A stretch of DNA of 64,000 nucleotides from an uncultured Clostridia bacterium (GCA_934271275.1 CAKQRD010000012.1:3569-67568); one strand, 5' to 3'. Positions 1 through 9,109 are shown, counted from the stretch's first letter. Program-made: numbers and translations. The notes: a model not told the origin generated them from the sequence alone.

Positions 1-665
1 CTTCCTTTTTCAGGTTCTTTTTCTTCTTTTTTAAGCTCGTTTTTAAGTTTTTCGAGTTCTTCTTTCAACGAGAAAACTTCGTCGCGGAGATGGCAGACCT
101 CCTCCTGAATGGGGTCGCACTTTTCCTGCTCTAAATTGCAGACTTTTTCGCCGTTTATCCTTACCACTATTCCGGGGACGCCGACTACCGTTGCGTACGG
201 CGGAACTTCTTTAAGAACGACCGCGCCCGCGCCTATTCTCGCGTATTCGCCGACCGTGAATCCGCCGAGTATCTTCGCGCCGGAACTTATCATAACGCCC
301 TTTTTTATCGTCGGGTGGCGCTTTCCCTTTTCCTTACCCGTACCGCCGAGCGTTACGCCCTGATAAATAACGACGTCCTCTTCTATTTCCGCGGTTTCGC
401 CTATAACAACGCCCGCGCCGTGGTCTATGAACACGCCGCCCGCTATTTTTGCCGCGGGGTGAATTTCTATCCCCGTAAAGAACTTCGCCGTCTGACTTAA
501 CATTCTCGCGAGAAGTTTAAAGCGGATTTTATAGAAAAAATGCGCGACTCTGTGCCACGAAAGCGCATGCACTCCCGAATAAGTCAACCATATTTCAAAC
601 TTGTTGCGCGCCGCAGGATCGTACTTTTTTGCCGCCCTTATGTCCGCGCGTAATCTTTTAAACAT
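1..665 (-). CDS. cysE: Serine O-acetyltransferase, 3' end beyond window
   Basis: Acetylates serine with acetyl-CoA, the first step of cysteine synthesis in the cytoplasm. The reading frame opens with ATG at 665 and runs off the window start after about 221 residues, so the C-terminus is missing. A short N-terminal helical domain (about 1-65) is followed by a left-handed beta-helix of hexapeptide repeats (about 70-165). The expected catalytic Asp-His pair is at 81-82 (IDHGAGVVIGE) and GGTGKEKGKRHP is at 107-118. The tail after about 175 is charged and coiled-coil-like (EELEKLKNELKKEEK) and looks longer than in short gram-positive CysE proteins. It is transcribed divergently from nothing obvious; the DeoR-type regulator lies 74 bp upstream on the same strand. 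Confidence 0.9.
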   Translation of the reverse strand, partial: MFKRLRADIRAAKKYDPAARNKFEIWLTYSGVHALSWHRVAHFFYKIRFKLLARMLSQTAKFFTGIEIHPAAKIAGGVFIDHGAGVVIGETAEIEEDVVIYQGVTLGGTGKEKGKRHPTIKKGVMISSGAKILGGFTVGEYARIGAGAVVLKEVPPYATVVGVPGIVVRINGEKVCNLEQEKCDPIQEEVCHLRDEVFSLKEELEKLKNELKKEEKEPEKG

Positions 666-739
666 ATTATACCTCGTTTAATTTTTCGGGGGCGAGGCTT
701 TGCCCCTGTTCTTGTTAACGCTTTTGCTTTTTTGCGCCG

Positions 740-1498
740 CTAAACGACTTCTACCCCCGCTTCCGTGACGGCTTCTTTAATTTCCTTGGGGAAATTTTTA
801 TCCGTAACCATACAGTTTACGTCTTTAAGCTCCGCAAAGGTGTACGGGGTTTTCTTGTTCACCTTGCTGCTGTCTAAAAGCATTATGACTTTATCCGCTT
901 TTTTTATGACGGCGCGCTTCACGTCAGCTTCCGATTGACTTCCGCAAGTGAAAAAACCGCCCTCTCTGATAAAGCCCGTAGCAGTCATCACCGCTATCTG
1001 AATGTTTATTTTTTCTATAAAATCAAGACACGTTCCGCCGACGGTTATAAAATTATTGCGTTTTAAGTCGCCGCCGAGAATTGCGACGTTAGGCTTTTCT
1101 TTTCTTAAAACCGTTTCCGCAATGACGAAAGCGTTGGTTAAAACGTAGAAATTTTCGTCGGGAAGCGCGCGCGCGAAATAGGTGGTGGTCGATCCGCCGT
1201 CTATGAACAAACAGCTGTTTTTCTCTATGATTCCCGCCGCCTTTTCGGCAATCTCGATTTTTTCCGCGGCGTTATAATTGACGCGTTCGGAAAAATCCGC
1301 TTCCTTTGCGCGGAGAACCGAGTTGACGGAGATAGCTCCGCCCGAAACGCGCAAAACGGCGTTAGCCATTTCGAGACGGTTAAGGTCGCGGCGAATGGTC
1401 ATCGAGGAAACGTCCGGAAAAGCACATTCGAGTTCGTGAAGCGTTACCTTTCCGTTTTTATCGATAAATTCTTTAAGCTGAAAAAGTCTGTCTTTCAT
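740..1498 (-). CDS. DeoR/GlpR-family transcriptional regulator
   Basis: A 252-residue sugar-metabolism type repressor. Residues about 3-55 form the DeoR winged helix-turn-helix, with the family signature SSMTIRRDLNRLE. Residues about 75-235 are the DeoR C-terminal sensor domain, which in this family binds a phosphorylated sugar; the IDGGSTTTYFA phosphate-loop-like segment is visible near residue 100. No catabolic operon lies beside it, so the regulated genes cannot be named from context. cysE starts 74 bp downstream on the same strand and could be cotranscribed. Start chosen at the first ATG; an imperfect AGGTGA lies upstream. Confidence 0.8.
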   Translation of the reverse strand: MKDRLFQLKEFIDKNGKVTLHELECAFPDVSSMTIRRDLNRLEMANAVLRVSGGAISVNSVLRAKEADFSERVNYNAAEKIEIAEKAAGIIEKNSCLFIDGGSTTTYFARALPDENFYVLTNAFVIAETVLRKEKPNVAILGGDLKRNNFITVGGTCLDFIEKINIQIAVMTATGFIREGGFFTCGSQSEADVKRAVIKKADKVIMLLDSSKVNKKTPYTFAELKDVNCMVTDKNFPKEIKEAVTEAGVEVV

Positions 1499-1613
1499 AC
1501 GTTTTATTTTATCACCTGCGCGGCGGTTTTTGCAAGGAAATTAAGCTCGGTTTACGGATTAGTTGTTAATTTTTTTCATTTTGAAAAATTTTAACCGCCG
1601 AAATTTGTTCTTT

Positions 1614-1637
1614 CCCCGAAAATTCGGGGCGTTTTTA
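1614..1637 (+). terminator. Orphan hairpin with T-run
   Basis: CCCCGAA and TTCGGGG separated by two bases, followed by CGTTTTT. It has terminator form on the plus strand but no plus-strand gene precedes it. It sits just upstream of the serS promoter and could insulate it from read-through. Confidence 0.4.
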
Positions 1638-1666
1638 TTGATTTATCCGATTAAAACAAGTATAAT
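1638..1666 (+). promoter_or_regulatory. serS promoter
   Basis: TTGATT at 1638-1643, a 17-base spacer and a perfect TATAAT at 1661-1666, about 46 bases before the serS ATG. No T-box leader is visible in the short 5' region. Confidence 0.75.
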
Positions 1667-1711
1667 GATATACGAACAGAATCGAGGGTTTTCCTCGTTA
1701 CGGAGATTTTT

Positions 1712-2992
1712 ATGTTAGACCTTAAAAGAATAAAGGAAGAAAAAGAAAAAATTACCGAGCTTCTCGCAAGAAAGGGCTTTAAGGCGGATTTCGATACCAT
1801 TCTTTCTCTCGACGAAAAGAGAAGAACGGCGATTGCGGAAGCGGAGGGTTATAAAGCGGAAAGAAACAAGGTTTCGGCGGAAATTCCCGCGCTCAAAAAA
1901 GCGGGCAAGCCCGTGGACGGAATCTTTGCCGAAATGCGCGAACTCGGCGATAAAATTTCGGAATGCGACCGCGTGGCAAAAGAATACGACGAACAGGTTT
2001 TTAACCTTCTCGCCGCGTATCCTAATATCCCCGACGAGGATCTTCTCGGCGGAGAAAAAGAAAACAACAAGGTTATTAAAATCGTAGGAGAAAAGCCTTC
2101 GTTCGATTTTCCTATGCAAAATCACGTCGATTTATGCACAAAACTCGGAATTATCGATTACACGCGCGGGACGAAGCTTTCGGGCGGCGGTTTCTGGCTC
2201 TATCGCGGAGACGGCGCAAGGCTCGAATGGGCGCTCCTTAATTTCTTCGTGCAGGAACATTTAAAAGACGGCTACGAATTTATTCTTCCCCCTCATCAAC
2301 TCGGATATAACTGCGGTTTCGGCGCGGGACAATTCCCCAAATTCGCAGACGAGGTATACTGGCTCGACTGCGACGAAGACAGAATGAAAAACCGTTTTAT
2401 GCTCCCCACGGCGGAAACGGCGCTCGTCAATATGTACTCGGGCGAAATTCTCCCCGAAGAAAAGCTCCCGATGAAATTCTTCGCCTATACACCTTGCTAC
2501 CGCAAGGAAGCGGGTTCTTACCGTGCGGAAGAACGCGGCATGATAAGAGGACATCAGTTCAACAAGGTGGAAATGGTTCAGTACGCGCACCCCGCTCGCA
2601 GCAAAGAGGCGTTTGAGGAACTCGTGAACAAAGCCGCTTCTTTAATAGAAAAATTAGGCTTGCATTTCAGAATAAGCAAGCTTGCGGCGGGCGACTGCTC
2701 CGCTTCTATGGCGAGGACTTACGATATAGAAGTCTGGATTCCTTCTATGGGAATTTATAAAGAAGTCAGCTCGGTTTCCAACGCGAACGACTATCAGGCA
2801 AGAAGAAACAATACCAAATTCCGCGACAGCAAAACGGGCAAAACTGCGTTCGTGCATACGCTTAACGGTTCGGGACTTGCGACTTCCCGCGTGTTCCCCG
2901 CGATTATCGAACAGTATCAGAACGCGGACGGCAGCGTGACTATCCCCGAGGTTTTAAGACCGTTTATGGGCGGACAGGAAATCATCAAATAA
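1712..2992 (+). CDS. serS: Seryl-tRNA synthetase
   Basis: Charges tRNA-Ser with serine in the cytoplasm (class II synthetase). At 426 residues it has normal length. Residues 1-110 form the long N-terminal coiled-coil arm that holds the tRNA (KRIKEEKEKITELLARKG onward). The catalytic core shows motif 2 (CYRKEAGSYRAEERGMIRGHQF) and motif 3 (NGSGLATSRVFPAIIEQYQ). The ATG at 1712 follows a GGAG Shine-Dalgarno and a consensus promoter. It is monocistronic: a strong bidirectional terminator follows 20 bp after the stop and the next genes are on the other strand. Confidence 0.97.
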   Translation: MLDLKRIKEEKEKITELLARKGFKADFDTILSLDEKRRTAIAEAEGYKAERNKVSAEIPALKKAGKPVDGIFAEMRELGDKISECDRVAKEYDEQVFNLLAAYPNIPDEDLLGGEKENNKVIKIVGEKPSFDFPMQNHVDLCTKLGIIDYTRGTKLSGGGFWLYRGDGARLEWALLNFFVQEHLKDGYEFILPPHQLGYNCGFGAGQFPKFADEVYWLDCDEDRMKNRFMLPTAETALVNMYSGEILPEEKLPMKFFAYTPCYRKEAGSYRAEERGMIRGHQFNKVEMVQYAHPARSKEAFEELVNKAASLIEKLGLHFRISKLAAGDCSASMARTYDIEVWIPSMGIYKEVSSVSNANDYQARRNNTKFRDSKTGKTAFVHTLNGSGLATSRVFPAIIEQYQNADGSVTIPEVLRPFMGGQEIIK

Positions 2993-3013
2993 CCTTAAAC
3001 AACGAAACATCAC

Positions 3014-3060
3014 AAAACCCCTGCGATACCGAGAAATTCGGGAATCGCAGGGGTTTTTCT
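3014..3060. terminator. Bidirectional terminator, serS / ABC operon
   Basis: CCCCTGCGAT (3018-3027) pairs with ATCGCAGGGG (3044-3053). An A-run precedes it and a T-run follows, so it can end transcription of serS from the left and of the ABC operon from the right. Confidence 0.9.
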
Positions 3061-3074
3061 TTTCGTAAAATCGT

Positions 3075-4061
3075 TTATCTTTCTTCTCTGAAATAATTCG
3101 TGCCGAGAGCCGCGGGCGGCTGAACGCTCTTACTTCCGAAGATACTCGTTATGATAAGCACTATTATCGTAACGACGTACGGCAAGAGTTTGATAAGCTC
3201 CTGTTGACCTAACGTGCTTAATCCGGTTATCTTGATGCCGAGAATATACAGAGCGCCGAATACTATAGAGCCTAATATGGCGAGGTCGGGCTTCCACATC
3301 GTGAATATAACGAGAGCGATGGCAAGCCAGCCGAAAGCCTGTATAGTCATAGTGTTGTCGAACGTTCCGCAGTTATAATCGAGGACGTAAAACAGTCCGC
3401 CGAGTCCCGCAATCGCGCTTCCTATAAGTATCGCGCCGTATTTATATGCGGTTACATTTATGCCGACCGCGTCCGCCGTGGCGGGGTTTTCGCCGACCGC
3501 GCGGAGTCTTAATCCCGTTTTCGTCTTTTTAAGGAACAGCGCCGCGACTATCGCAAGAGCTATCGCAAAATAAACGAGTATGCCGTGCGATAAGAATATT
3601 TTACCGAACGCGCCGAGGTTATCCGCAAACGGAAGGTACCCTTTTATTTTGGTGCTTGCAACCGCAAGAAGAGATCTCGCGTTCGTCACCGCGGCAAACA
3701 GTCTGTTCATAATAAATTGTGAAAAGCCCGCGCCGAACGTGGTGAGCGCAAGCCCCACGACGTTCTGGTTAGCTCTTAACGTGACGGTCAGAAACGCGTA
3801 AATCGCGCCGCCGAACGCCGCAAAAAGGCAAGCTCCGAATATCACCGCAAGAAGGATGATTATATAACTGCCGTCGGCAGGATCCGCAAGCGTTTTCATA
3901 TAAGAAACGACCATAAAGCAACCGCCCGCAACGCCCATACACATTATGCCCGGTATTCCGAGGTTAAGATGTCCCGATTTTTCGGTTATTATTTCCCCGA
4001 TCGAGCCGAACAAAAACACGACGCCTATGGAGATTGCTCCCACTATAAGTCCTACTAACAT
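3075..4061 (-). CDS. ABC importer permease, BMP/nucleoside type (second permease)
   Basis: A 328-residue inner-membrane permease of the branched-chain/ribose-type family, closest in layout to NupQ/YufQ of BMP-dependent nucleoside importers. About 8-9 hydrophobic segments are visible, and the family signature GENPATADAVGIN near residue 190 marks the loop that contacts the ATPase. It is the last gene of the minus-strand operon; its start overlaps the end of the first permease by 7 bp. The guanine riboswitch and xpt upstream point to a purine nucleoside substrate (inference). Confidence 0.87.
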   Translation of the reverse strand: MLVGLIVGAISIGVVFLFGSIGEIITEKSGHLNLGIPGIMCMGVAGGCFMVVSYMKTLADPADGSYIIILLAVIFGACLFAAFGGAIYAFLTVTLRANQNVVGLALTTFGAGFSQFIMNRLFAAVTNARSLLAVASTKIKGYLPFADNLGAFGKIFLSHGILVYFAIALAIVAALFLKKTKTGLRLRAVGENPATADAVGINVTAYKYGAILIGSAIAGLGGLFYVLDYNCGTFDNTMTIQAFGWLAIALVIFTMWKPDLAILGSIVFGALYILGIKITGLSTLGQQELIKLLPYVVTIIVLIITSIFGSKSVQPPAALGTNYFREER

Positions 4062-5263
4062 TTTTCGTCCTCCTTCTTTGCTTCGCCGCCGTCTTCTTTA
4101 AGGTTTTCCGTGCCGCTTGTTTCCGTTTCGACCTTTTCCGCTTTATCGTTTTCCGCGACGTCCCCGCTCAGAACCTTTTTCTTACGAATATTGAGCGCGT
4201 AGTAAACGAAAAACTCGCAGCCGATTATACAGAAGTACATAATACCGACAATCATATTCGCAACCGAGCTGTCCGATACTTGAACGACCGTCTGCAACTC
4301 CGCCATACCCTGCGTCATAAAAATTATGCCGAACGAGGAAGCTATCGCGCAGAGCGGATTCATTTTGGCGATCCACACCGCGATTATAGCGGTAAATCCG
4401 AGGTTTTGCGCCGTTTCCGAAGAAACCGTATGGTCCATAGCCCCCGCAATCAGAAAGCCTATAAGCCCGCAGAGCGCGCCCGAAAGCGCAAGCGTTCTTA
4501 TTATCGTCTTTTTAACGTTTATGCCTATATATCTCGCGGTGTTTTCGCTTTCGCCGACGACCGACGCCTCGAAGCCGTGCTTGGTATACTTCATATACAC
4601 GAACATCGCCGCGCACATCAACGCCGCTACTATTATGATAAGAAGGAAGTCGTTCCCGCCTATTCGGGGAAGGTGCGCGACCTTAACCGTGGCAAGCGAG
4701 CCGGATGCAAACGGACCGCTCCACTCCTTTATGAAATATACGACGAGTCCCGAAGCGATATAGTTCATCATAAGCGTAAAAAGCGATTCGTTCGTTTTGA
4801 AAAACGCCTTGAACACCGCGGGAATCGCCGCCCACAGCGCGCCGCAAAGCACCGCCGAAACGAGCATTATAAGCCACACGACCGCGTCGGGCATTCTGCC
4901 GCCGTAATTACGCATACACGCTATCGTTACGAGCGCGCCGATAAGCACCTGCCCGTTGCCTCCGAGATTCCAGAATTTCATTTTGAACGCGGGAATGAGC
5001 GCGCAGCCTACGCCGAGCAAAAGCGCGGTATTCTGCAAAAGAAGCCATCTTTTTCTTTCCGTGCCGAAGCTGCCCTTAAACAAAGAGGTTATAACAACCC
5101 ACGGGTTGCCTTTTTCTTTATAGCAAATCGCGCAGATAACGCAACACACGAAAAGCCCCGTTAAAAACGCGATAACCCTTGCGAGTATCTGTCTTTTTAC
5201 CGAAATTTCCGTTCTCTTGGTAACGTGGAATAAAGGTTCGCGAACGATTTTTTCGTTATTCAT
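4055..5263 (-). CDS. ABC importer permease, BMP/nucleoside type (first permease)
   Basis: A 402-residue permease matching NupP/YufP. The N-terminus (1-30) is cytoplasmic; about eight to nine membrane helices follow, with the coupling-loop signature VVGESENTARYIGINVKK near 235-252. The C-terminal 45 residues are hydrophilic and Glu/Lys-rich (NDKAEKVETETSG onward) and probably form a cytoplasmic tail with no known role. Its start overlaps the ATPase stop by 8 bp and its end overlaps the second permease, which indicates translational coupling and fixed stoichiometry. Confidence 0.87.
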   Translation of the reverse strand: MNNEKIVREPLFHVTKRTEISVKRQILARVIAFLTGLFVCCVICAICYKEKGNPWVVITSLFKGSFGTERKRWLLLQNTALLLGVGCALIPAFKMKFWNLGGNGQVLIGALVTIACMRNYGGRMPDAVVWLIMLVSAVLCGALWAAIPAVFKAFFKTNESLFTLMMNYIASGLVVYFIKEWSGPFASGSLATVKVAHLPRIGGNDFLLIIIVAALMCAAMFVYMKYTKHGFEASVVGESENTARYIGINVKKTIIRTLALSGALCGLIGFLIAGAMDHTVSSETAQNLGFTAIIAVWIAKMNPLCAIASSFGIIFMTQGMAELQTVVQVSDSSVANMIVGIMYFCIIGCEFFVYYALNIRKKKVLSGDVAENDKAEKVETETSGTENLKEDGGEAKKEDEKC

Positions 5264-6881
5264 CTTTCTCTTCTCCTTTTTCTTCCGCCTGTTTTTCCGC
5301 TTCTTCCTTCCATTCCTCTTCGGAAAGGTTGCTGTCCTTCGCTATACCGAAGTTCTTGTCCTTCTTCTCTTCGGTAAGGTCGAGAGAACCCGTCATCATA
5401 AGTCCGAGTTGTTCTTTCGTCGTCTTTTCCGCGTGGACAATACCCATATTTTTGCCGTGACAAAGCACCATAATCTTGTCGCAGAGGGCAAGCATAACGT
5501 CAAGGTCCTCGCCTATGAACAGTATGCCCGTGCCTTTTTCCTTCTGCTCGTTAAGTATATCGTATATCGCGTAAGAAGAGTTTATGTCGAGACCTCTCAC
5601 GGGGTAAGCGGTGACTATAACGTTCGGGGAAGATTCTATTTCTCTGCCGACCAGAACCTTCTGCACGTTGCCACCAGAAAGCCTTCTTACGGGCGTTTCC
5701 GTGGAAGGCGTCACTATCCCGAGCTTTTCTATCAAATCTTCCGCGCGTTTTCTCGCGCTCTTTCTGTCTACGAAAGGTCCTTTACCGTCGTCGTAAGTTT
5801 TGAGCATCATGTTGTCGGTCACGGAAAAAGACGGAACGAGTCCCATTCCCAGCCTGTCCTCGGGGATAAAGCTCATCGAAATGCCTTTTTCTATAATCTT
5901 TTTGGAGGGAAGTCCGACAATGCTTTCTCCCTTGTGCATAATAAAGCCGCTCTCCACCTTACGAAGCCCCGCGATAGCCTCGCAAAGCTCCTTTTGTCCG
6001 CACCCCGCGATGCCCGCAACGCCGAGCAGCTCTCCGCCGCGGATATAAAAGCTTACGTCGTCTATCGCCGTGCTGCCGTCGTCCTTCTTTATCGAAAGGT
6101 TTCTTATTTCGAGAAGCGGACGGTCTATATTCGTTTTGACGCGCTCTATTTTAAGGTCGATTTTCTTGCCGACCATCATTTCGGTAAGCTGTTTTTCGTT
6201 CGTTTCCGAAGTATTCACCGTGCCGACGTACTCGCCCTTGCGGAGAATGGTAACTCTGTCCGAAATTTCCATAACCTCGTTGAGCTTATGGGTGATTATG
6301 ATAATGGACTTGCCGTCCTCGCGCATCTTTTTAAGCACCGCGAACAGCTTTTTTATCTCCTGCGGGGTTAAAACCGCGGTAGGTTCGTCGAGAATCAGTA
6401 TATCCGCGCCGCGGTAAAGCACTTTTATAATCTCTACCGTCTGCTTTTCGGATACCGACATTTCGTGAATTTTCTTTTTGGGATCTATTTCAAAACCGTA
6501 TTTCTTCGCAATTTCCGAAACACGGGAATTTACGTCTTTCAAATTATAGCGTTTGCCGTCGTTTATACCGAGTACGACGTTCTGCGCGGCGGTAAAAACG
6601 TCCACGAGCTTAAAGTGCTGGTGAATCATTCCGATTTTATAATCGAACGCGTCTTTGGGCGAACGAATGGAAGCTTTTTCGCCGTTTACGAATATTTCGC
6701 CCTCGTCGGGATAGTATATACCCGAAATCATATTCATAAGCGTAGTCTTTCCCGAACCGTTTTCGCCGAGAAGAGAAAGAATTTCCTCTTTATAGAGGGT
6801 AAAGTTTATATCCTTGTTGGCAACTACCGTACCGAACCTCTTGGTTACGTTACGCAGTTCCAGCGCGACTTGTTTTTCCAT
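5256..6881 (-). CDS. ABC importer ATPase, duplicated (NupO/RbsA type)
   Basis: A 541-residue protein with two fused ABC cassettes that powers the importer formed with the two downstream permeases. The first cassette has an intact Walker A (LLGENGSGKTT) and Walker B (ILILDEPTAVLTP). The second has the degenerate Walker A typical of this family (GVAGCGQKE) and a signature RLSGGNVQKVLVGRE. The second Walker B region reads NVIVTAYPVRGLD, lacking the usual DEP, also as in BMP-type ATPases. The last 40 residues are Glu/Lys-rich. It lies 72 bp after the lipoprotein gene, with an attenuating hairpin between them. Confidence 0.9.
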   Translation of the reverse strand: MEKQVALELRNVTKRFGTVVANKDINFTLYKEEILSLLGENGSGKTTLMNMISGIYYPDEGEIFVNGEKASIRSPKDAFDYKIGMIHQHFKLVDVFTAAQNVVLGINDGKRYNLKDVNSRVSEIAKKYGFEIDPKKKIHEMSVSEKQTVEIIKVLYRGADILILDEPTAVLTPQEIKKLFAVLKKMREDGKSIIIITHKLNEVMEISDRVTILRKGEYVGTVNTSETNEKQLTEMMVGKKIDLKIERVKTNIDRPLLEIRNLSIKKDDGSTAIDDVSFYIRGGELLGVAGIAGCGQKELCEAIAGLRKVESGFIMHKGESIVGLPSKKIIEKGISMSFIPEDRLGMGLVPSFSVTDNMMLKTYDDGKGPFVDRKSARKRAEDLIEKLGIVTPSTETPVRRLSGGNVQKVLVGREIESSPNVIVTAYPVRGLDINSSYAIYDILNEQKEKGTGILFIGEDLDVMLALCDKIMVLCHGKNMGIVHAEKTTKEQLGLMMTGSLDLTEEKKDKNFGIAKDSNLSEEEWKEEAEKQAEEKGEEKDE

Positions 6882-6907
6882 TAAAACTCTCCGAAAAGAA
6901 AAATAAG

Positions 6908-6948
6908 CCTGTAAGACGGGACTTATCCCGCCTTACAGGTATTTTTTT
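6908..6948. terminator. Intercistronic hairpin, lipoprotein / ABC ATPase
   Basis: CCTGTAAGACGGGA (6908-6921) pairs with TCCCGCCTTACAGG (6926-6939) with one G-T step: a 14-bp stem with T-runs on both sides. Inside the operon it probably acts as a partial terminator or 3' stabiliser that leaves the lipoprotein message more abundant than the transporter message. Confidence 0.75.
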
Positions 6949-6953
6949 GTTAA

Positions 6954-8378
6954 TTAGAACGCGACGTTCAAATAGTTGATGCCGTCTATCTGAATGTTGA
7001 AATAAGGAGCGGAACGATAGAAGCTTTCCGCAAAATAGGTAACGCCGTTCTCGGTTTTGATAGCCTCGGTATCGGCAACGTAATCGCCCCAGTCGTCAAC
7101 GTCCGCAAGATAAGTGGTGAGCTTTTCGCCCTTTACGGTGAACTTGGAGCAGTCGAAGATTTTGAGTTCGCCGCTTCTGATTTTAGCCGCAGCTTCGTCT
7201 ATTCTCGCCTGAGTATCTTTTGCGGGAGCAAGTTTGCCGAGTTCGGTAAGAGCTACCGAGCCGTCCGCATAAGAATCCGCGGCAAGTTCGCCCGTCCAAT
7301 CGGTATCCGCAAGCTTACCTTCTTTAGCGCAGGTGATGAAGTATTCGTAATAAGGCGTCCAGTTGATTTTGGAAGAGACGATGAAGGTGTTGGGGCAGCT
7401 TGCTTCGGTACTTCCGTTATAGGAAACGTTGGGAACTTTATCTTGTTCGCACGCGCTGGGTGCGCCCATGGAGTCCGCGTGCTGGGAAACGAGCGCGCAT
7501 CCTCTGTCGATAAGGGTTTTAGCCGCTCCTCTTTCCGCAGTTTCGTCGTACCACGAACCGGTGAACTGAACGTCCATAACGACGTTAGCTACGACGCTCT
7601 TAACGCCGAGATACCAAGAAGTGAATCCGGAAATAACTTCCGCATAGGTGAACGCGCCGACGTAACCGACTTTGATATTGCCGTTTTCGTCTTTGTTTTT
7701 ATCCGTGATTTTGCCTTCGGCCTGCATTTCCGCAAGCTTCGCGCCTGCCGCAACGCCCGCAAGGTATCTGCCTTCGTAGATGGAAGCGAACGCGTTGTGA
7801 TAGTTGGAAAGTCCGGAAGAATGAGCCTTCGTGCCGGTAGCGTGGAAGAACTGTACGTTGGGTTTAGCTTTTGCGGCTTCCATAAGGAAGGGTTCGTGAC
7901 CGAAAGAGTCCGCAAAGATTACCTGACAGCCCTGATCCGCAAGGTCGAGAGCAGCGTCTTTGCATGCCGCGGTTTCGGGTATGTTGGATCTGATCAGGAG
8001 GTTTGCTTCCGCAATACCCTGATTCTTGCAAGCGGCTTTTATCGCGTCGAGAAAGTTCTTATCGTAGGTGGAGTTATCGTCGTGCAAGGTTATGATACCG
8101 ACTTTAAGATCTTCCGTAGCTATCGCGGTGAGCTTGGGAGCAGCTTCGTTGCAACGAACGCATTTCTGATCCTTATAGCTGTGACCGAGCGCGTCGGTTT
8201 TGGTTTCGTAAGAATCTCCGCACGAGCAGGTGAACTTCGTTACGCCTTGTTCGGTGCAAGTGCCTTTGCTGACGACAGAGCCGACGTATTCGTGCTTATG
8301 TCCGCCGCAAGCGCCGAGACCGAAGCAGCAAGCCGTGGCAATTACTGCCGCAAGCAACGTTGTGAAAAGTTTCTTCAT
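6954..8378 (-). CDS. BMP-family substrate-binding lipoprotein with N-terminal Cys/His module
   Basis: A 474-residue surface lipoprotein that captures substrate for the ABC importer encoded next. A signal peptide ends in the lipobox LGAC with the lipidated Cys at 24. Residues about 27-80 form a separate Cys/His-rich module (HKHEYVG, CTEQGVTKFTCSCGDSYE, ALGHSY, CVRCNE) not normally present in BMP proteins. The BMP fold starts near residue 86 (LKVGIITLHDDNSTYDKNF) and runs to the end. BMP proteins such as PnrA and NupN bind purine nucleosides; the upstream xpt and guanine riboswitch support that substrate here. The module resembles bacterial CxC...GHxY repeats and might bind metal (inference). 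Confidence 0.9.
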   Translation of the reverse strand: MKKLFTTLLAAVIATACCFGLGACGGHKHEYVGSVVSKGTCTEQGVTKFTCSCGDSYETKTDALGHSYKDQKCVRCNEAAPKLTAIATEDLKVGIITLHDDNSTYDKNFLDAIKAACKNQGIAEANLLIRSNIPETAACKDAALDLADQGCQVIFADSFGHEPFLMEAAKAKPNVQFFHATGTKAHSSGLSNYHNAFASIYEGRYLAGVAAGAKLAEMQAEGKITDKNKDENGNIKVGYVGAFTYAEVISGFTSWYLGVKSVVANVVMDVQFTGSWYDETAERGAAKTLIDRGCALVSQHADSMGAPSACEQDKVPNVSYNGSTEASCPNTFIVSSKINWTPYYEYFITCAKEGKLADTDWTGELAADSYADGSVALTELGKLAPAKDTQARIDEAAAKIRSGELKIFDCSKFTVKGEKLTTYLADVDDWGDYVADTEAIKTENGVTYFAESFYRSAPYFNIQIDGINYLNVAF

Positions 8379-8419
8379 TATAAAAACCTCCTGACCCTTT
8401 CGGGTTTGATTACCTGTGT

Positions 8420-8992
8420 TTATCTGCGGAAAACGATTTTGCCGTTTTCCATACTTTCTATTATTGCCAACGAGAACACGTCGTAGCCCTTTTCGCGAAG
8501 CTTGTCCCCGCCGCCCTGAAAGCCTTTTTCTATCGCGACCGCGCAGCCGACCGTTTCCGCGCCCGCTTCGCTTACTATTTTTATAAGCGCGTTGAGAGCT
8601 TCTCCGTTAGCGAGAAAATCGTCTACGATGAGAACTTTCGCGCCCTTTTTAAGATATTCCGCGGGAACTATCAGCACGTTGTTTTTCCGGTGCGTATATG
8701 AATAGCAATCCGCCGAATAAACCTCGCCTTCTACGTTAGAAGTCTTGCTCTTTTTGGCAAACAGCGCGTCCACGCCGAGCTTTTCCGCAACGAGTACCGC
8801 AATCGCGATGCCCGAAGCCTCTACCGTAAGAACGTCGGTAACGCCCGCGGCTCTGAAATGCTCCGCAAACTCTTCCGCAAGCGCGGATAAAAGCTTTACG
8901 TCCAGTCTGTTGTTCAGAATCGCTCCGACTTTAAGTACGTTACCTTCTAAAACCTTTCCCTTTTCCGTTATCGCCTTTTCCAGAAGCTCCAT
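8420..8992 (-). CDS. xpt: Xanthine phosphoribosyltransferase
   Basis: Converts xanthine (and weakly guanine) plus PRPP to the nucleotide in purine salvage. It is 190 residues, the family's normal length. The PRPP loop LIVDDFLANGEA is at about 121-132, and VEASGIAIA near 58-66 and SYTHRKNN near 98-105 fit XPRTase. The start follows a riboswitch-controlled leader; the stop is 41 bp before the BMP lipoprotein on the same strand. The operon therefore couples uptake and salvage of purines under one guanine sensor. Confidence 0.93.
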   Translation of the reverse strand: MELLEKAITEKGKVLEGNVLKVGAILNNRLDVKLLSALAEEFAEHFRAAGVTDVLTVEASGIAIAVLVAEKLGVDALFAKKSKTSNVEGEVYSADCYSYTHRKNNVLIVPAEYLKKGAKVLIVDDFLANGEALNALIKIVSEAGAETVGCAVAIEKGFQGGGDKLREKGYDVFSLAIIESMENGKIVFRR

Positions 8993-9009
8993 ATCGCGAA
9001 AATCCTTTT

Positions 9010-9044
9010 AAAAATCAAAAGAACGAGTAATTTCTAACCCGTTC
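9010..9044 (-). terminator. Riboswitch expression-platform terminator
   Basis: On the minus strand, GAACGGGT and ACTCGTTC pair (8 bp), followed by TTTTGATTTTT, between the purine aptamer and xpt. This is where a ligand-bound leader would terminate. Confidence 0.8.
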
Positions 9045-9109
9045 CGCAAAGACCAAACTCACTTTCCCGTAGCAGTAAAAAATTCAATGCGGAAAAAGCT
9101 TCGTTTTAT

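Noticed and set aside
665..739. Hairpin GGGGC...GCCCC between the DeoR-type gene and cysE
   Set aside because: Short stem with no T-run on the minus strand, so not called as a terminator.
4280..5164. Plus-strand frame of 294 codons opposite the permease gene
   Set aside because: Arg/His-rich shadow of a permease with clear family motifs on the other strand; many similar shadows were ignored.
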